Source of the DNA: RGIG8748 sp045539515
GTDB taxonomy: Bacteria; Bacillota; Clostridia; UMGS1810
Length of the DNA stretch: 64,000 bases
Reading direction: 5' to 3'
NCBI GenBank assembly: GCA_045539515.1
Contig: JAZQFN010000044.1
Span: 1-64,000, forward strand
In this document: positions 25,073 to 33,566 of the stretch, one piece after another
Layout of the letters: each line of letters begins with the position of its first letter
How positions within the stretch are numbered: the stretch's first letter is position 1
Program-made: the position numbers and the translations under genes
The notes under the pieces: generated by a model
What the model saw: only the letters and a program-made list of their open reading frames with translations
Told to the model about the DNA's origin: nothing
Database searches by the model: none

Positions 25073-25099
25073 AAGGCGCAACCCTTACGGTTACGCCTT
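25073..25099. terminator. Terminator between convergent yfcE-like and activase genes
   Basis: AAGGCG-C-AACC pairs with GGTT-A-CGCCTT, followed by a T-rich tract on the plus strand. Confidence 0.75.
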
Positions 25100-25111
25100 A
25101 TATTTTTATAA

Positions 25112-26077
25112 TTATATGGATGAGCTCCACTTACCGCACTTATCTCCCCACATTGCCTTAACCTCGCCATCCACGAGAACCTTAACAACCTCGCAGGAGT
25201 TGGAGCAGCCTGTACATTCAAAGCTCTTGGGAGTAAATTCAAGATCAAGGAAGTCAAAGCCCTTGAACTTGGAAGGAACGCCACTCTGCTCTACCTGATT
25301 TCTTGCCATAATAGCCATACCTATGGCACCCATTACATTGAAGTACTTAGGTATGATGATTTCATGACCAACCTGAGTTTCAAAAGCCTTTATAATGCCT
25401 TTGTTTGCGGCAACACCGCCCTGGAATACAAAGGGAGGCTCCAATACCTTACCTCTGCCAAGGTTATTTAAATAGTTACGTACAAGAGCATCGCAAAGAC
25501 CTTTTATGATATCTGCTTTGGAATAGCCGTACTGCTGCTTTGCAATCATATCCGATTCGGCAAATACGGTACATCTGCCGGCAATTCTTACGTCATTTTC
25601 AGCCATAAGGGCATGATCACCGAAGTCCTTGATGTCTACACCAAGACGCTCTGCCTGATGGTCGAGGAAAGAACCTGTACCTGCGGCACACACGGTATTC
25701 ATAGAGAAGTCCGTAACAATACCGTCTTTAAGAACAATAATCTTACTGTCCTGACCGCCGATTTCAAATATTGTATGGGCATCGGGATGGAAGTGAATGG
25801 TAGCTGTGGCGTGAGCTGTGATTTCGTTCTTTACAACATCTGCACCTACCATAAGACCTATCATCTGTCTGCCGCTGCCGGTAACGCCGATTGCAGCAAC
25901 TTCACAGTCCTTGCCTTCAAGGAACTTATTGAGTTCAGCCATACCCTCTTTTACGGAGTTAATGGGCTGACCCTTGGTTCTGATGTATCTGTCGAATATT
26001 ACTTCGTAGTTTTCATCAATTGCAATGACATTGGTACTGACTGAGCCGGTATCAATGCCGATATATATATTGCTCAT
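25112..26077 (-). CDS. Acyl-CoA dehydratase activase (HgdC/BadF-type ATPase)
   Basis: A 321-residue ASKHA-fold ATPase: G-I-D-T-G-S-V-S-T-N at the start, G-x-T-G-S-G-R, F-E-I-G-G-Q-D-S-K and C-A-A-G-T-G-S-F-L. One cluster Cys is in the last of these; the other is in G-R-C-T-V-F-A-E-S-D-M. These proteins are homodimers bridged by a 4Fe-4S cluster that drive an electron into a 2-hydroxyacyl-CoA dehydratase or a related reductase. A C-terminal tail with C-T-G-C-S-N-S-C is extra. It is the last of three genes; the two upstream encode dehydratase-like partners. Confidence 0.88.
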   Translation of the reverse strand: MSNIYIGIDTGSVSTNVIAIDENYEVIFDRYIRTKGQPINSVKEGMAELNKFLEGKDCEVAAIGVTGSGRQMIGLMVGADVVKNEITAHATATIHFHPDAHTIFEIGGQDSKIIVLKDGIVTDFSMNTVCAAGTGSFLDHQAERLGVDIKDFGDHALMAENDVRIAGRCTVFAESDMIAKQQYGYSKADIIKGLCDALVRNYLNNLGRGKVLEPPFVFQGGVAANKGIIKAFETQVGHEIIIPKYFNVMGAIGMAIMARNQVEQSGVPSKFKGFDFLDLEFTPKSFECTGCSNSCEVVKVLVDGEVKAMWGDKCGKWSSSI

Positions 26078-26101
26078 TTGTAATCTTCCTTTCGTGAATT
26101 A

Positions 26102-27232
26102 TCACACATTGGCAAAGTCTTTTGCCACACCGTCTTTATCTTTACTGAGTTTAGAACGCTTTCTTCCGGCACACAAATCCACAAAGGCTTCAAGCCTTGT
26201 CTGAGTGTTTGCCTCACCGTTCTGCTCGTCAATTGACATTGTAAGTATCGGAATATCAAACTGCTCGCTGAGTTTGTGGGACATATTTCTCGTTACAAGC
26301 TCAGGCAAACATCCGAACGGCATAAGATGAACTATACCATCGTAGCCTTCCTTGGCAAAATGCTCTATCCAACCGATGTTTCCAAGATGGTGACCGCCAC
26401 AGTTGCAGGTAGTGTACTTTTTACCAGCCATATCCATATGATGATGCTCGTCATGTCTTAAAGGCTTGGGCCATACATTGTGGCTTATCCAGTCGGATAT
26501 ATACTGTGTGCTTGTAACCTCAACACCAAGTGCATTTAACCTTGACTCTATATTCATATTAGTAGCGCTGTCCATAACAACAAAGATTTCACCAACAATT
26601 CCGATTTTGAGCTTTTTGTTCTCTTCGGTAGTTCTTAAGGGTATTGAATTAAGCTTTTCCCATGCGATGGCATTTGCCTTCTTAAGCTGCTTCATTTTTG
26701 AAGTGTTGTAGAACATTTCGTTGATTTCTCTTAAAGCTTTGTCAAAGTCACCTTTATTAACCTCGTAGGCACGCTTAACCTTGATAAACTTCTCTATATC
26801 ATCAAGAAGCTTTATCATTTTAATTGCGTAACGGGCAAATCTTATGGCAGAAAAGATGTTTCTGCCGTTGCGGATACGGTTAATCTGCTTAATAAAGTAT
26901 CCCGGTGCTTTAAAGAAGGAATCGAATATAACTATCTCCGTCTTGTAGCCAAGCTTTTTAAGTATTCTTCTGTGAATTTCGCAGTACATACCTGCACGGC
27001 AGGGACCGCTTCCGCCGGAGGAGATAATAATCTCGGCACCTTTTTCGCAGGCTTCTATGTATGTACCTGCCATAACCTTTGATGGGTAGCAGATAAACTC
27101 GGGGCTGTGAAGCACGCCCAGGTCAAAGGTACGCTGGGTGGGTCTTTCGGGAACTATTGCTTCGTGACCGAAAAACTCAACTACTTTTCTGTATACTGTT
27201 GTCTGACCCATATTGGGGAAACTGACTTTCAT
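26102..27232 (-). CDS. 2-hydroxyacyl-CoA dehydratase-related protein (COG3581-like)
   Basis: A protein of about 376 residues of the CoA-activase-associated, HgdB-like type. Conserved stretches include S-P-E-F-I-C-Y-P-S-K, I-I-S-S-G-G-S-G-P-C-R-A-G, H-L-M-P-F-G-C-L-P-E-L-V and D-E-Q-N-G-E-A-N-T-Q-T-R-L-E-A-F-V-D. The Cys residues probably ligate an Fe-S cluster. In many Clostridia this module is part of a single very long fusion with the activase. Here it is a separate gene, 24 bases upstream of the activase. ATG 27232 (AAAGGTG site) is preferred to GTG 27244. The true substrate is unknown. Confidence 0.8.
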   Translation of the reverse strand: MKVSFPNMGQTTVYRKVVEFFGHEAIVPERPTQRTFDLGVLHSPEFICYPSKVMAGTYIEACEKGAEIIISSGGSGPCRAGMYCEIHRRILKKLGYKTEIVIFDSFFKAPGYFIKQINRIRNGRNIFSAIRFARYAIKMIKLLDDIEKFIKVKRAYEVNKGDFDKALREINEMFYNTSKMKQLKKANAIAWEKLNSIPLRTTEENKKLKIGIVGEIFVVMDSATNMNIESRLNALGVEVTSTQYISDWISHNVWPKPLRHDEHHHMDMAGKKYTTCNCGGHHLGNIGWIEHFAKEGYDGIVHLMPFGCLPELVTRNMSHKLSEQFDIPILTMSIDEQNGEANTQTRLEAFVDLCAGRKRSKLSKDKDGVAKDFANV

Positions 27233-27270
27233 TTGTTTACACACCTTTCATTAAACAGTACTCTGTGTGT

Positions 27271-28242
27271 TTAATTTGATGAGATTTTTTTCATTTTGAG
27301 CATATCAATATACGCTTCCAATCTTGTCTGGGTATGGTTATCACCGGTATGCTCGTCCACTCTTAAAGTAAGGAATGGCAAAGAAGCATCCTCGCAATCA
27401 CCCTCCATAAGTCTGCCGATTATGGAATCGGGACCGCAACCAAAGGCAGTAAGATGGATAATACCGTCTATTTCACCCTGCTTAATAAGGTACTTGGAAG
27501 CATTATATATCTTGCGGGCAAAAATCCAGAATGGTTCCTTGATAAGCCTTTTGTCCTTTTTGACAGCCTCGTCGGGAAGCATATCGAAGGTAACAACCTC
27601 CACGTCCATCTCACGGAGACGGTTAATGGTATTCATACTCACATAGCTGTCGTAAATATTATTTACATAACCAAGAAGTGCAATCTTAAGTTTTCCGCCT
27701 GTGTGAGGTTTAATGTCTGCACCGTTAAAGAGTATGTCGTATGCTTCAAGCACAGTATAACCCATTGTATTGAGGTCGCGGAACTTCTTCTGCACCTCAA
27801 GTGCCTTCTTAAGTGCTTTTTTAAGCTGAGATTTTTTTACACCGAGAGCTTCGCACAAAGGCATATGTACAGACAAACTGTTAAGATCGTCTTTTTTGGT
27901 ATTGTAATTTAAAAACAGGAACTTGTCCCAGTCCTTTTCAAAGGAATACTTAACAACCTCTATGATTCCTAAAAACTTGGGGCAATAATATTCATTTTTA
28001 ACTGTGTGCATCTGGGGCACAAACACATAGTCCACACCTTTGTTTAAAAGCTGAGCCACATGACCGTTAAATATTTTAATAGGTACGCACATTTCCGTTT
28101 CGGTAACATGGGCACCGTCTGAAATAATCTTCTTGTTTGTTTCGTCGCTTACTACAACTTCACAACCCAACTCGGTAAAAAGAGTTTTCCACATAGGATA
28201 GTAATAATAATAGAGTAAAGCGCGTGGTATTCCTATCTTCAT
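27271..28242 (-). CDS. 2-hydroxyacyl-CoA dehydratase-related protein (COG3580-like)
   Basis: A 323-residue protein starting M-K-I-G-I-P-R-A-L-L-Y-Y-Y-Y-Y-P. Typical elements are T-E-T-E-M-C-V-P-I-K, P-Q-M-H-T-V-K-N-E-Y-Y-C-P-K and H-L-T-A-F-G-C-G-P-D-S, and it closes with R-V-D-E-H-T-G-D-N-H-T-Q-T-R-L-E-A-Y. It shares the last motif with its neighbour at 26102, so the two are diverged halves of one fold. It is the first gene of the three-gene set (gap 38 bases). The function is inferred to be an ATP-driven low-potential reductase or dehydratase. No substrate-binding partner gene is nearby. Confidence 0.8.
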   Translation of the reverse strand: MKIGIPRALLYYYYYPMWKTLFTELGCEVVVSDETNKKIISDGAHVTETEMCVPIKIFNGHVAQLLNKGVDYVFVPQMHTVKNEYYCPKFLGIIEVVKYSFEKDWDKFLFLNYNTKKDDLNSLSVHMPLCEALGVKKSQLKKALKKALEVQKKFRDLNTMGYTVLEAYDILFNGADIKPHTGGKLKIALLGYVNNIYDSYVSMNTINRLREMDVEVVTFDMLPDEAVKKDKRLIKEPFWIFARKIYNASKYLIKQGEIDGIIHLTAFGCGPDSIIGRLMEGDCEDASLPFLTLRVDEHTGDNHTQTRLEAYIDMLKMKKISSN

Positions 28243-28422
28243 ACATATAACTCCATTTTAATAAATTTAAATCTACATTATATTCTATAACTTTTGATAA
28301 AAAAAGTCAATACATCACCGTCAAAAACAGCCTTAAGTTTTTCTTAAGAAAATGTAAACAGAATTTTCAGGGTACATACAATTCAATTTGATTTTTATGT
28401 AAATAATTGTTTGCTTCTGGGC

Positions 28423-28452
28423 TGAATATTTGATTTTTAAGGGTACATAATA
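28423..28452 (+). promoter_or_regulatory. Candidate sigma-G (forespore) promoter
   Basis: TGAATA (28423-28428), 17 bases, then CATAATA (28446-28452). The sigma-G/F consensus is close to TGAATA-17/18-CATACTA. It lies 64 bases upstream of the tiny ORF at 28517. A second GGGTACATA copy is at 28370-28378. Confidence 0.55.
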
Positions 28453-28516
28453 TTGTTATCGGTTCAATACTCACCAAAAAGTGAATATAAACAGAACCGC
28501 AAAAGAGGTGTTTAAT

Positions 28517-28588
28517 GTGTCAAAGAATAAAGATAACAAAGAAAAGAAGCAGAAGGAAAATATCAAAAACGATAATAACCAGAAATAA
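28517..28588 (+). CDS. Tiny Lys/Asn-rich protein, possible forespore peptide
   Basis: A 23-codon ORF starting GTG at 28517 with AGAGGTG six bases upstream. It encodes an extremely hydrophilic peptide made almost entirely of Lys, Asn, Asp, Glu and Gln. A perfect terminator begins 4 bases after its stop and a sigma-G-like promoter precedes it, so the unit looks complete. Composition and context are reminiscent of minor small acid-soluble spore peptides, but there is no family match that I recognise. An overlapping ATG frame at 28516 runs through the terminator and is less likely. Confidence 0.5.
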   Translation: MSKNKDNKEKKQKENIKNDNNQK

Positions 28589-28591
28589 TTT

Positions 28592-28626
28592 AAAATGCTG
28601 TAAAAGCCGAGCTTTTACAGCATTTT
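28592..28626 (+). terminator. Strong terminator after the tiny ORF
   Basis: AAAATGCTGTAAAAGC (28592-28607), loop CGA, then the exact complement (28611-28626) ending in T residues. A 16 bp perfect stem. Confidence 0.85.
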
Positions 28627-28666
28627 TCGTTTGATTCAATTTGTAGTAAGGAATTAACCCGAAGTA

Positions 28667-30781
28667 CTATGGCGCAAGCTTAAACTCATATTCCTCCGTC
28701 TGTGAAAGAACAACCCCGTCGGAGGTCATCTGACCTACATATACCATATCACCGTCTTCTGCAAACACATCTCTTACCACAAGGATTTTTTCGTTTAGAT
28801 AGCTTGTGGTCATTTCGGTGTCATCTATAAAGACAACACTCTTCTCGGTAAATCCCGTTCCCCTTATTACGGTGGATGTACCCTTAAGCTCTACTGAATT
28901 TATCTCTATGGGTTCTACGCCGTATTGTGTATCTACAGTTTTAAAAGGGGTATCACCGTCATATGCATAGTTTTCGCCGTACAGCTGGTCGTAGATAAGC
29001 AACTGCAGTGCATTTGCATAGTCCGGGTCTTTTTTATCATTTTTAAAGTAACGATGCAAGGAATTGATGTAATTTCCCTTAAATCCAAGCATCTCGGTAA
29101 CTCTTGAATTAAGCTGATATGCACACAGATACTCATCATTTACGGGTATGCTGTAGTTTGCCCATATAACATACTCTGTTTCAAAAAGGCTCTCGTTTTT
29201 AAGTTGCTCTTTTGTAATGTTAAAAGCGGGCAAATGGTCACCATAAAGAACAAGCACTACAGGCTCATCATAATTCTCAAATGTAGTGATAAGTTCACCT
29301 ATAAATTCGTCCATTTCGCGAAGCTGATTTATATAATACTCATATCCTATGCGGTATTCAATATCATTCATCGGCGAGGTAACATAAATGGTCTGGTTAG
29401 GATCAATCACTTCACTTGGGTAATTACCGTGGCCTTGTACCGACACGGCAAAAACAAAATCTCTGTCCTCGGAAGAGTCAAGACATTTTAAAATCTCTTT
29501 GGTAAGAATTTTGTCCTTAGCCCAATTGTTTGGATTTCTTTCCACATCACTCATATATTCAATCGAGGTAAACGTGTCAAATCCAAGATTACGGTAATTG
29601 ATATGTCTGTTATAAAATGTACCGGTATGATTGTGTATTGCATGAGTCGAATATCCATAGTCCTTAAGCTCATAGCATACAGAGCCGACTGTATGTTCCT
29701 GGGTAATGGTATTGTACGGATACTCACCTGTTCCAAACATTCCAACACTCATACCCGTGAGGACTTCAAATTCGGAGTTACATGTACCTCCGCCCAGCCC
29801 CGGAATACGCAAATATCCCGAAGAACACTCACTCTTCAGCCTTGTAAAGTTGGGCAAGGGGTCTTCGCTGTAAGTAACATCCTTCATATTCTTCACATCA
29901 AAGAAGGATTCAAGCTGCACATATATGATATTGGGTTCAACATCGGGTTTAGGAGGAGTGTCCGCATCTGTAACTGCATCTACAACAGCTTTAACCTTAT
30001 CGGGTGTATAGTCGTCAGGTTCGGCAACGCCTCTGTTTACGGCACTGCTGGAGAAGCAGTACACAAAGCCATAGTTCTTGTAGGCCTGCGGCATATCCAG
30101 AAAAATCTCCGGATCCGTATAAAGATAATGTGTAACACATACCGATACCACGCAAACAACAACTGCACATAGCTGTATAAGGGTTGCGGTAACATAGTTT
30201 GGCTTACGTTTGGGAGCGTATTTTGCTATAAGCACAATACCCGAAAGAACCAATACTACGCCAACGATTCCAAGAATCACCTGATATATCTTAACATAGG
30301 AATTCATTATTTCGAACGCCATAAAAACGATGGACAAATCAACCCATGCCAAGGGAGTGTTTCTGAAGCTCAAAATTATTCCGTTAGCAATGCCGAGACC
30401 AAGCCATACAAGAAGCACCATTGACAGGGCAAAGTATCTGCGTTTAAAGAACAGGCAAAGCGTAACAGAAGATAACACAATGGCGAAATTGGCAAAATAG
30501 AATCCAATTTCAGTAACCATAAAGCCCAATGCATTAATAAATGAATGTCTGCCCAATATTTCCAATATAAGGACAACTATCCATGAAACTGCTGCACACA
30601 GGGCAATATCACGATAACGTATTTCCTTAAACTTTGCGGAAACATAGTGTTTAAAGGAGTTTAATCTGTCTTTAAAACTCTTTTCACCTGCATGGTCGTC
30701 GACCGTTTTCTCCAAAATTTCCGGATTTTGCTTTTTATTAAATTTATCTGTATTATCGCCTTTTCGTGATTGTTTGTTCAT
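28667..30781 (-). CDS. LtaS-like membrane sulfatase-fold enzyme (lipoteichoic-acid synthase family)
   Basis: A 704-residue protein. After a charged N-terminus, about five TM helices (residues ~60-225) lead to an extracellular alkaline-phosphatase/sulfatase-fold domain. The metal and nucleophile region has L-E-S-F-F and G-G-G-T-C-N-S-E-F-E-V-L-T-G near 330, H-N-H-T-G-T-F-Y-N-R, and Y-G-D-H-L-P-A-F. LtaS-type enzymes polymerise glycerol phosphate from phosphatidylglycerol. A C-terminal IPT/Ig-like ~80-residue domain is an addition. ATG 30781 was chosen because GGAGGC lies upstream; the longer start at 30799 is a TTG. No glycolipid gene is adjacent. Confidence 0.88.
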   Translation of the reverse strand: MNKQSRKGDNTDKFNKKQNPEILEKTVDDHAGEKSFKDRLNSFKHYVSAKFKEIRYRDIALCAAVSWIVVLILEILGRHSFINALGFMVTEIGFYFANFAIVLSSVTLCLFFKRRYFALSMVLLVWLGLGIANGIILSFRNTPLAWVDLSIVFMAFEIMNSYVKIYQVILGIVGVVLVLSGIVLIAKYAPKRKPNYVTATLIQLCAVVVCVVSVCVTHYLYTDPEIFLDMPQAYKNYGFVYCFSSSAVNRGVAEPDDYTPDKVKAVVDAVTDADTPPKPDVEPNIIYVQLESFFDVKNMKDVTYSEDPLPNFTRLKSECSSGYLRIPGLGGGTCNSEFEVLTGMSVGMFGTGEYPYNTITQEHTVGSVCYELKDYGYSTHAIHNHTGTFYNRHINYRNLGFDTFTSIEYMSDVERNPNNWAKDKILTKEILKCLDSSEDRDFVFAVSVQGHGNYPSEVIDPNQTIYVTSPMNDIEYRIGYEYYINQLREMDEFIGELITTFENYDEPVVLVLYGDHLPAFNITKEQLKNESLFETEYVIWANYSIPVNDEYLCAYQLNSRVTEMLGFKGNYINSLHRYFKNDKKDPDYANALQLLIYDQLYGENYAYDGDTPFKTVDTQYGVEPIEINSVELKGTSTVIRGTGFTEKSVVFIDDTEMTTSYLNEKILVVRDVFAEDGDMVYVGQMTSDGVVLSQTEEYEFKLAP

Positions 30782-30848
30782 AAAAGCTTGTGCCTCCAAG
30801 ACATAATAACAAGTAATGATATATTTTTAACTTGCAGGATTGCAAAAA

Positions 30849-31910
30849 CTATTTTATATCAGTGGTTTTTGAAGAGCTTTTTTCCTCATAGCTTTCCACA
30901 AGCTTAAGTGCAAGCTCCGATATGGTCTGTTGCACTTTTTCCTTTAAATCATAATCGGTTGAGCCGTCTTCGGTTTTGGGAATTTCATTTACCATAATTA
31001 CAAGAATAAGGTTGTAATCCTTACCGAAAATCAAAGCTGCATCATTTTCAACCTGAGAAAGCTCCCCTGTTTTGTTGGCTACAACCACGTGTGGATACTT
31101 TTCTGAAATAAGGGCAGGAATTTTGTTGGTTCTTTCCTGCTTTTTAAGAAGCTCAAGAGCTTCGGTGTTATAAGGTTCTTCAAAAAGAGTTTTGTTGTAA
31201 ATACCTTCCAGCAATGCCGCAACATCCTCTACACCGGTATAATTTTCGTATCCGGATGGACCTTCGGGAGGTGTTGTGTCGTGCATTTTTCGGTTAGCTT
31301 CTGTGTGCTTATAACCGCTGCTTGCAATGGTTGTGTTAATATAATTGTCCTCTTTAACCTTACGGGTATCGTCCTCACCGCCAAACTCATCTATAAAATA
31401 GTTTGCGGCGTTGTTATTGCTTTGAGTAATCATAACCCTTAAGTGATTTTTGCCTTCTTCCGTAAGGGTGTAGTCCCCGGAGGCTACCCTTTTATATACG
31501 GTTTCCATAATAAAGAGTTTTATAACACTGGCACTGTTCATTTGCTTAAGGTTGGATACGACGGTTATGTCCCTGTCGAGATCCTTAATAAGAAAAGAAA
31601 CATCTGCCGAGGGGTATTTTCCCTCAAAGGTATTTATATACTCCTCCTTTAAGTCAGAGAGCATTGTATGATACTCTTTGGTTTCCTCGCTTGCCTTGGC
31701 GCTTACATCGTCCATAACTCCGGCCGGAGGGGTTTTGGTTGAGGTTTCCTGAGATTTTTGCGAGGTTTTTTTATAATAATAAATTCCGCACAATGCCAAC
31801 GCAAGAACCATCAAAGCCAGAAGTATTGCTTTAAAAATCACACCGCCTCTGTCGTAGAGGTTTCGTTTTTTTATTTTACTGTTAAGCTGACTTAAACGTT
31901 TGTCATCCAT
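30849..31910 (-). CDS. Class-A beta-lactamase-like serine hydrolase, membrane-anchored
   Basis: A 353-residue protein with one TM helix (about 27-50) and an extracellular serine hydrolase domain. Active-site motifs are S-V-I-K (Ser-x-x-Lys), S-N-N (equivalent of Ser-Asp-Asn) and K-T-G in V-A-N-K-T-G-E-L. The fold matches class A beta-lactamase-related proteins, which may be carboxypeptidases or true beta-lactamases; no Glu166-type residue can be assigned by eye. Its start is embedded just after the stop of the upstream gene (TAATGGTGA...ATG), so the two are translationally coupled. The pair appears to be a duplication. Confidence 0.87.
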   Translation of the reverse strand: MDDKRLSQLNSKIKKRNLYDRGGVIFKAILLALMVLALALCGIYYYKKTSQKSQETSTKTPPAGVMDDVSAKASEETKEYHTMLSDLKEEYINTFEGKYPSADVSFLIKDLDRDITVVSNLKQMNSASVIKLFIMETVYKRVASGDYTLTEEGKNHLRVMITQSNNNAANYFIDEFGGEDDTRKVKEDNYINTTIASSGYKHTEANRKMHDTTPPEGPSGYENYTGVEDVAALLEGIYNKTLFEEPYNTEALELLKKQERTNKIPALISEKYPHVVVANKTGELSQVENDAALIFGKDYNLILVIMVNEIPKTEDGSTDYDLKEKVQQTISELALKLVESYEEKSSSKTTDIK

Positions 31911-31920
31911 AAAATCACCA

Positions 31921-33282
31921 TTACTGTTCAAACTGTGTTTCAATAATATAATTTACAATCTGTCCCTGAATATTGTCGCGGAGCTCGTCATTTTCCAGAT
32001 CGGTATACCCTTCTGCTGTATTGGAAAGAATAACCACAATTATTTCGGTTTCTCCGTCGGAAACATATGCAACATTGTTGGTTGTCTGAGTTGTAAATGC
32101 GTTTACACAGGCAGAATCATAGTCCGGTGAAATGTGATTCTTAAGACCGATTTTTTCGCCGTTGACAGCTATAGATTTAAACATATTGAGTACATATTCT
32201 TTTGAACCAAGGCCATCATTGGTAATCATATTTTCAAACATGCAGCCAACATCGTGTGCCGAAGTGGTGTTTGCAGGCACCGAGGTATCAATAAGTCTTG
32301 GATCAATATAGGTTTTGCGGTTAACGCGTGTATTGCTGTATCCCAGAGAATTAAGTCGGTTGTTTATTGCATCAAAGCCGTTGCCCTCGGAGGAATTGGC
32401 ACCTATATAATCAATAAGCAGATTGGACTTATTGTTATCGCCGTATATTGCCACATCTCTTATAACGCTTTTTACGCCAAGATAAGTGTTATCCTGTACG
32501 GGACTTGTGGGAGCTTCCTTGCCGTTGGGAATATAGGAGAATAACACGGTGTCGTTATCGATATCCACATAGCCGTCGTTCTGCATATCGGATATGGTGT
32601 CAAGAACTACAATCTGAACCATGGCAGAAGCAAGAACAGAGGTATCAGCATTGTATTCATAAACGTATTCATTGGAAAGATTCTTCACATAGATATTGAA
32701 ATCTGTGTAAGTGCTGTTGGCGTTAACGAGATCTTCAATGTAGGAATCATCAATTTCGTTGATAACGACCTCTTCCTCTACTATCTCTTCTTCATCGTCA
32801 TCGAAAATAGAACCGAAAGTCTTATCCTTGTCGTCTTCGGATAAGAAATAGTATGCACCAAAAGCTATAACACCCACAAGTACAACAGAAAGAACAATGC
32901 ATATAATAATAAGAGCAACATTTCCGGACTTCTTCTTAACCGGTGCTTCATAATCGGTAGGAGGATAAGAGCCACCCTTGTAAGCTGCCGGCTCTTCCGG
33001 AATATACGGAGCTTTATTCTCGTATACAGGACTATTGCCTGCATTGTTTATACCGGAAGGATAAGCTCCATTGTAGTTATTGTACTCATTGGGAGAAATA
33101 TTCTGTACATAATCGTTTTGCGTGTCGTTTTTCTCCTCCTGTACAGCCTGTTGCGGTGTATATTCACCTACAGTCTTGTCATTGTCACTGACATTCGGAT
33201 TATACTCCAAAGGCTTGGGAGAATTACAAAATGTACAAGATTCCCCGTTATTGTAACTGCCGCATTTTTCACATTTCCACAT
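31921..33282 (-). CDS. Zinc-ribbon membrane protein with a degenerate serine-hydrolase domain
   Basis: A 453-residue protein. A zinc ribbon (W-K-C-E-K-C-G-S-Y, C-T-F-C) opens it, then an Asn/Tyr/Pro-rich cytoplasmic linker, a TM helix near 120-145, an acidic stretch (D-D-E-E-E-I-V-E-E-E) and a beta-lactamase-like extracellular domain. Aligned by eye with its downstream neighbour, the Ser-x-x-Lys motif reads S-A-M-V and K-T-G reads F-T-T. The Lys and the KTG are lost, so it is probably a non-catalytic binding or sensing paralogue. It is first in a two-gene operon with a clear promoter (TTGACA-17-TAATAT). A role in cell-wall sensing is inferred. Confidence 0.8.
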   Translation of the reverse strand: MWKCEKCGSYNNGESCTFCNSPKPLEYNPNVSDNDKTVGEYTPQQAVQEEKNDTQNDYVQNISPNEYNNYNGAYPSGINNAGNSPVYENKAPYIPEEPAAYKGGSYPPTDYEAPVKKKSGNVALIIICIVLSVVLVGVIAFGAYYFLSEDDKDKTFGSIFDDDEEEIVEEEVVINEIDDSYIEDLVNANSTYTDFNIYVKNLSNEYVYEYNADTSVLASAMVQIVVLDTISDMQNDGYVDIDNDTVLFSYIPNGKEAPTSPVQDNTYLGVKSVIRDVAIYGDNNKSNLLIDYIGANSSEGNGFDAINNRLNSLGYSNTRVNRKTYIDPRLIDTSVPANTTSAHDVGCMFENMITNDGLGSKEYVLNMFKSIAVNGEKIGLKNHISPDYDSACVNAFTTQTTNNVAYVSDGETEIIVVILSNTAEGYTDLENDELRDNIQGQIVNYIIETQFEQ

Positions 33283-33321
33283 AAGTAGATACTCCCCTTT
33301 TAATCATAATAATGCTATTAT

Positions 33322-33350
33322 ATATTATCATTATTTATGTATTTTGTCAA
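33322..33350 (-). promoter_or_regulatory. Sigma-A promoter of the serine-hydrolase pair
   Basis: On the minus strand TTGACA (33350-33345) and TAATAT (33327-33322), spacer exactly 17, 40 bases upstream of the start codon. Confidence 0.7.
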
Positions 33351-33419
33351 TTATTGTTGATATCCAGTACACTTAAAAAGCTTAATTTTCTGTAAAATTC
33401 TAAAGAGTTCTCCAAGTAC

Positions 33420-33448
33420 TTGCATTTTTTGCGGTAATATGATATAAT
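33420..33448 (+). promoter_or_regulatory. Sigma-A promoter of pnuC
   Basis: TTGCAT (33420-33425) and TATAAT (33443-33448) with a 17-base spacer. The expected start is near 33455, giving a leader of about 110 bases. Confidence 0.75.
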
Positions 33449-33454
33449 AACAAA

Positions 33455-33560
33455 AAAATATATTGGAAGCTGCCACCGGGTAGCAGAATGTTTAAAGCAT
33501 TCGTTTGCATATCGTTAGGTCTTAGAAGATATGCATGCGGATGTTTATTTTTTTAAGGAG
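33455..33560 (+). promoter_or_regulatory. Structured pnuC leader with terminator/antiterminator, candidate riboswitch
   Basis: Hairpin 1: GCTGCC-ACCG-GGTAGC. Hairpin 2: GAATG...CATTC. A third, long stem pairs AAGCATTCG and TGCATATC with GATATGCA and CGGATGTTT and is followed by eight T residues, so it is an intrinsic terminator. Hairpin 2 and the terminator compete for the same GCATTC bases. That is the layout of a transcriptional riboswitch. I do not recognise the aptamer class. Confidence 0.6.
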
Positions 33561-33566
33561 AAAACA

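Noticed and set aside
33455..33560. TPP, FMN or preQ1 riboswitch upstream of pnuC
   Set aside because: None of their conserved core motifs is present. The leader is left as an unclassified candidate.
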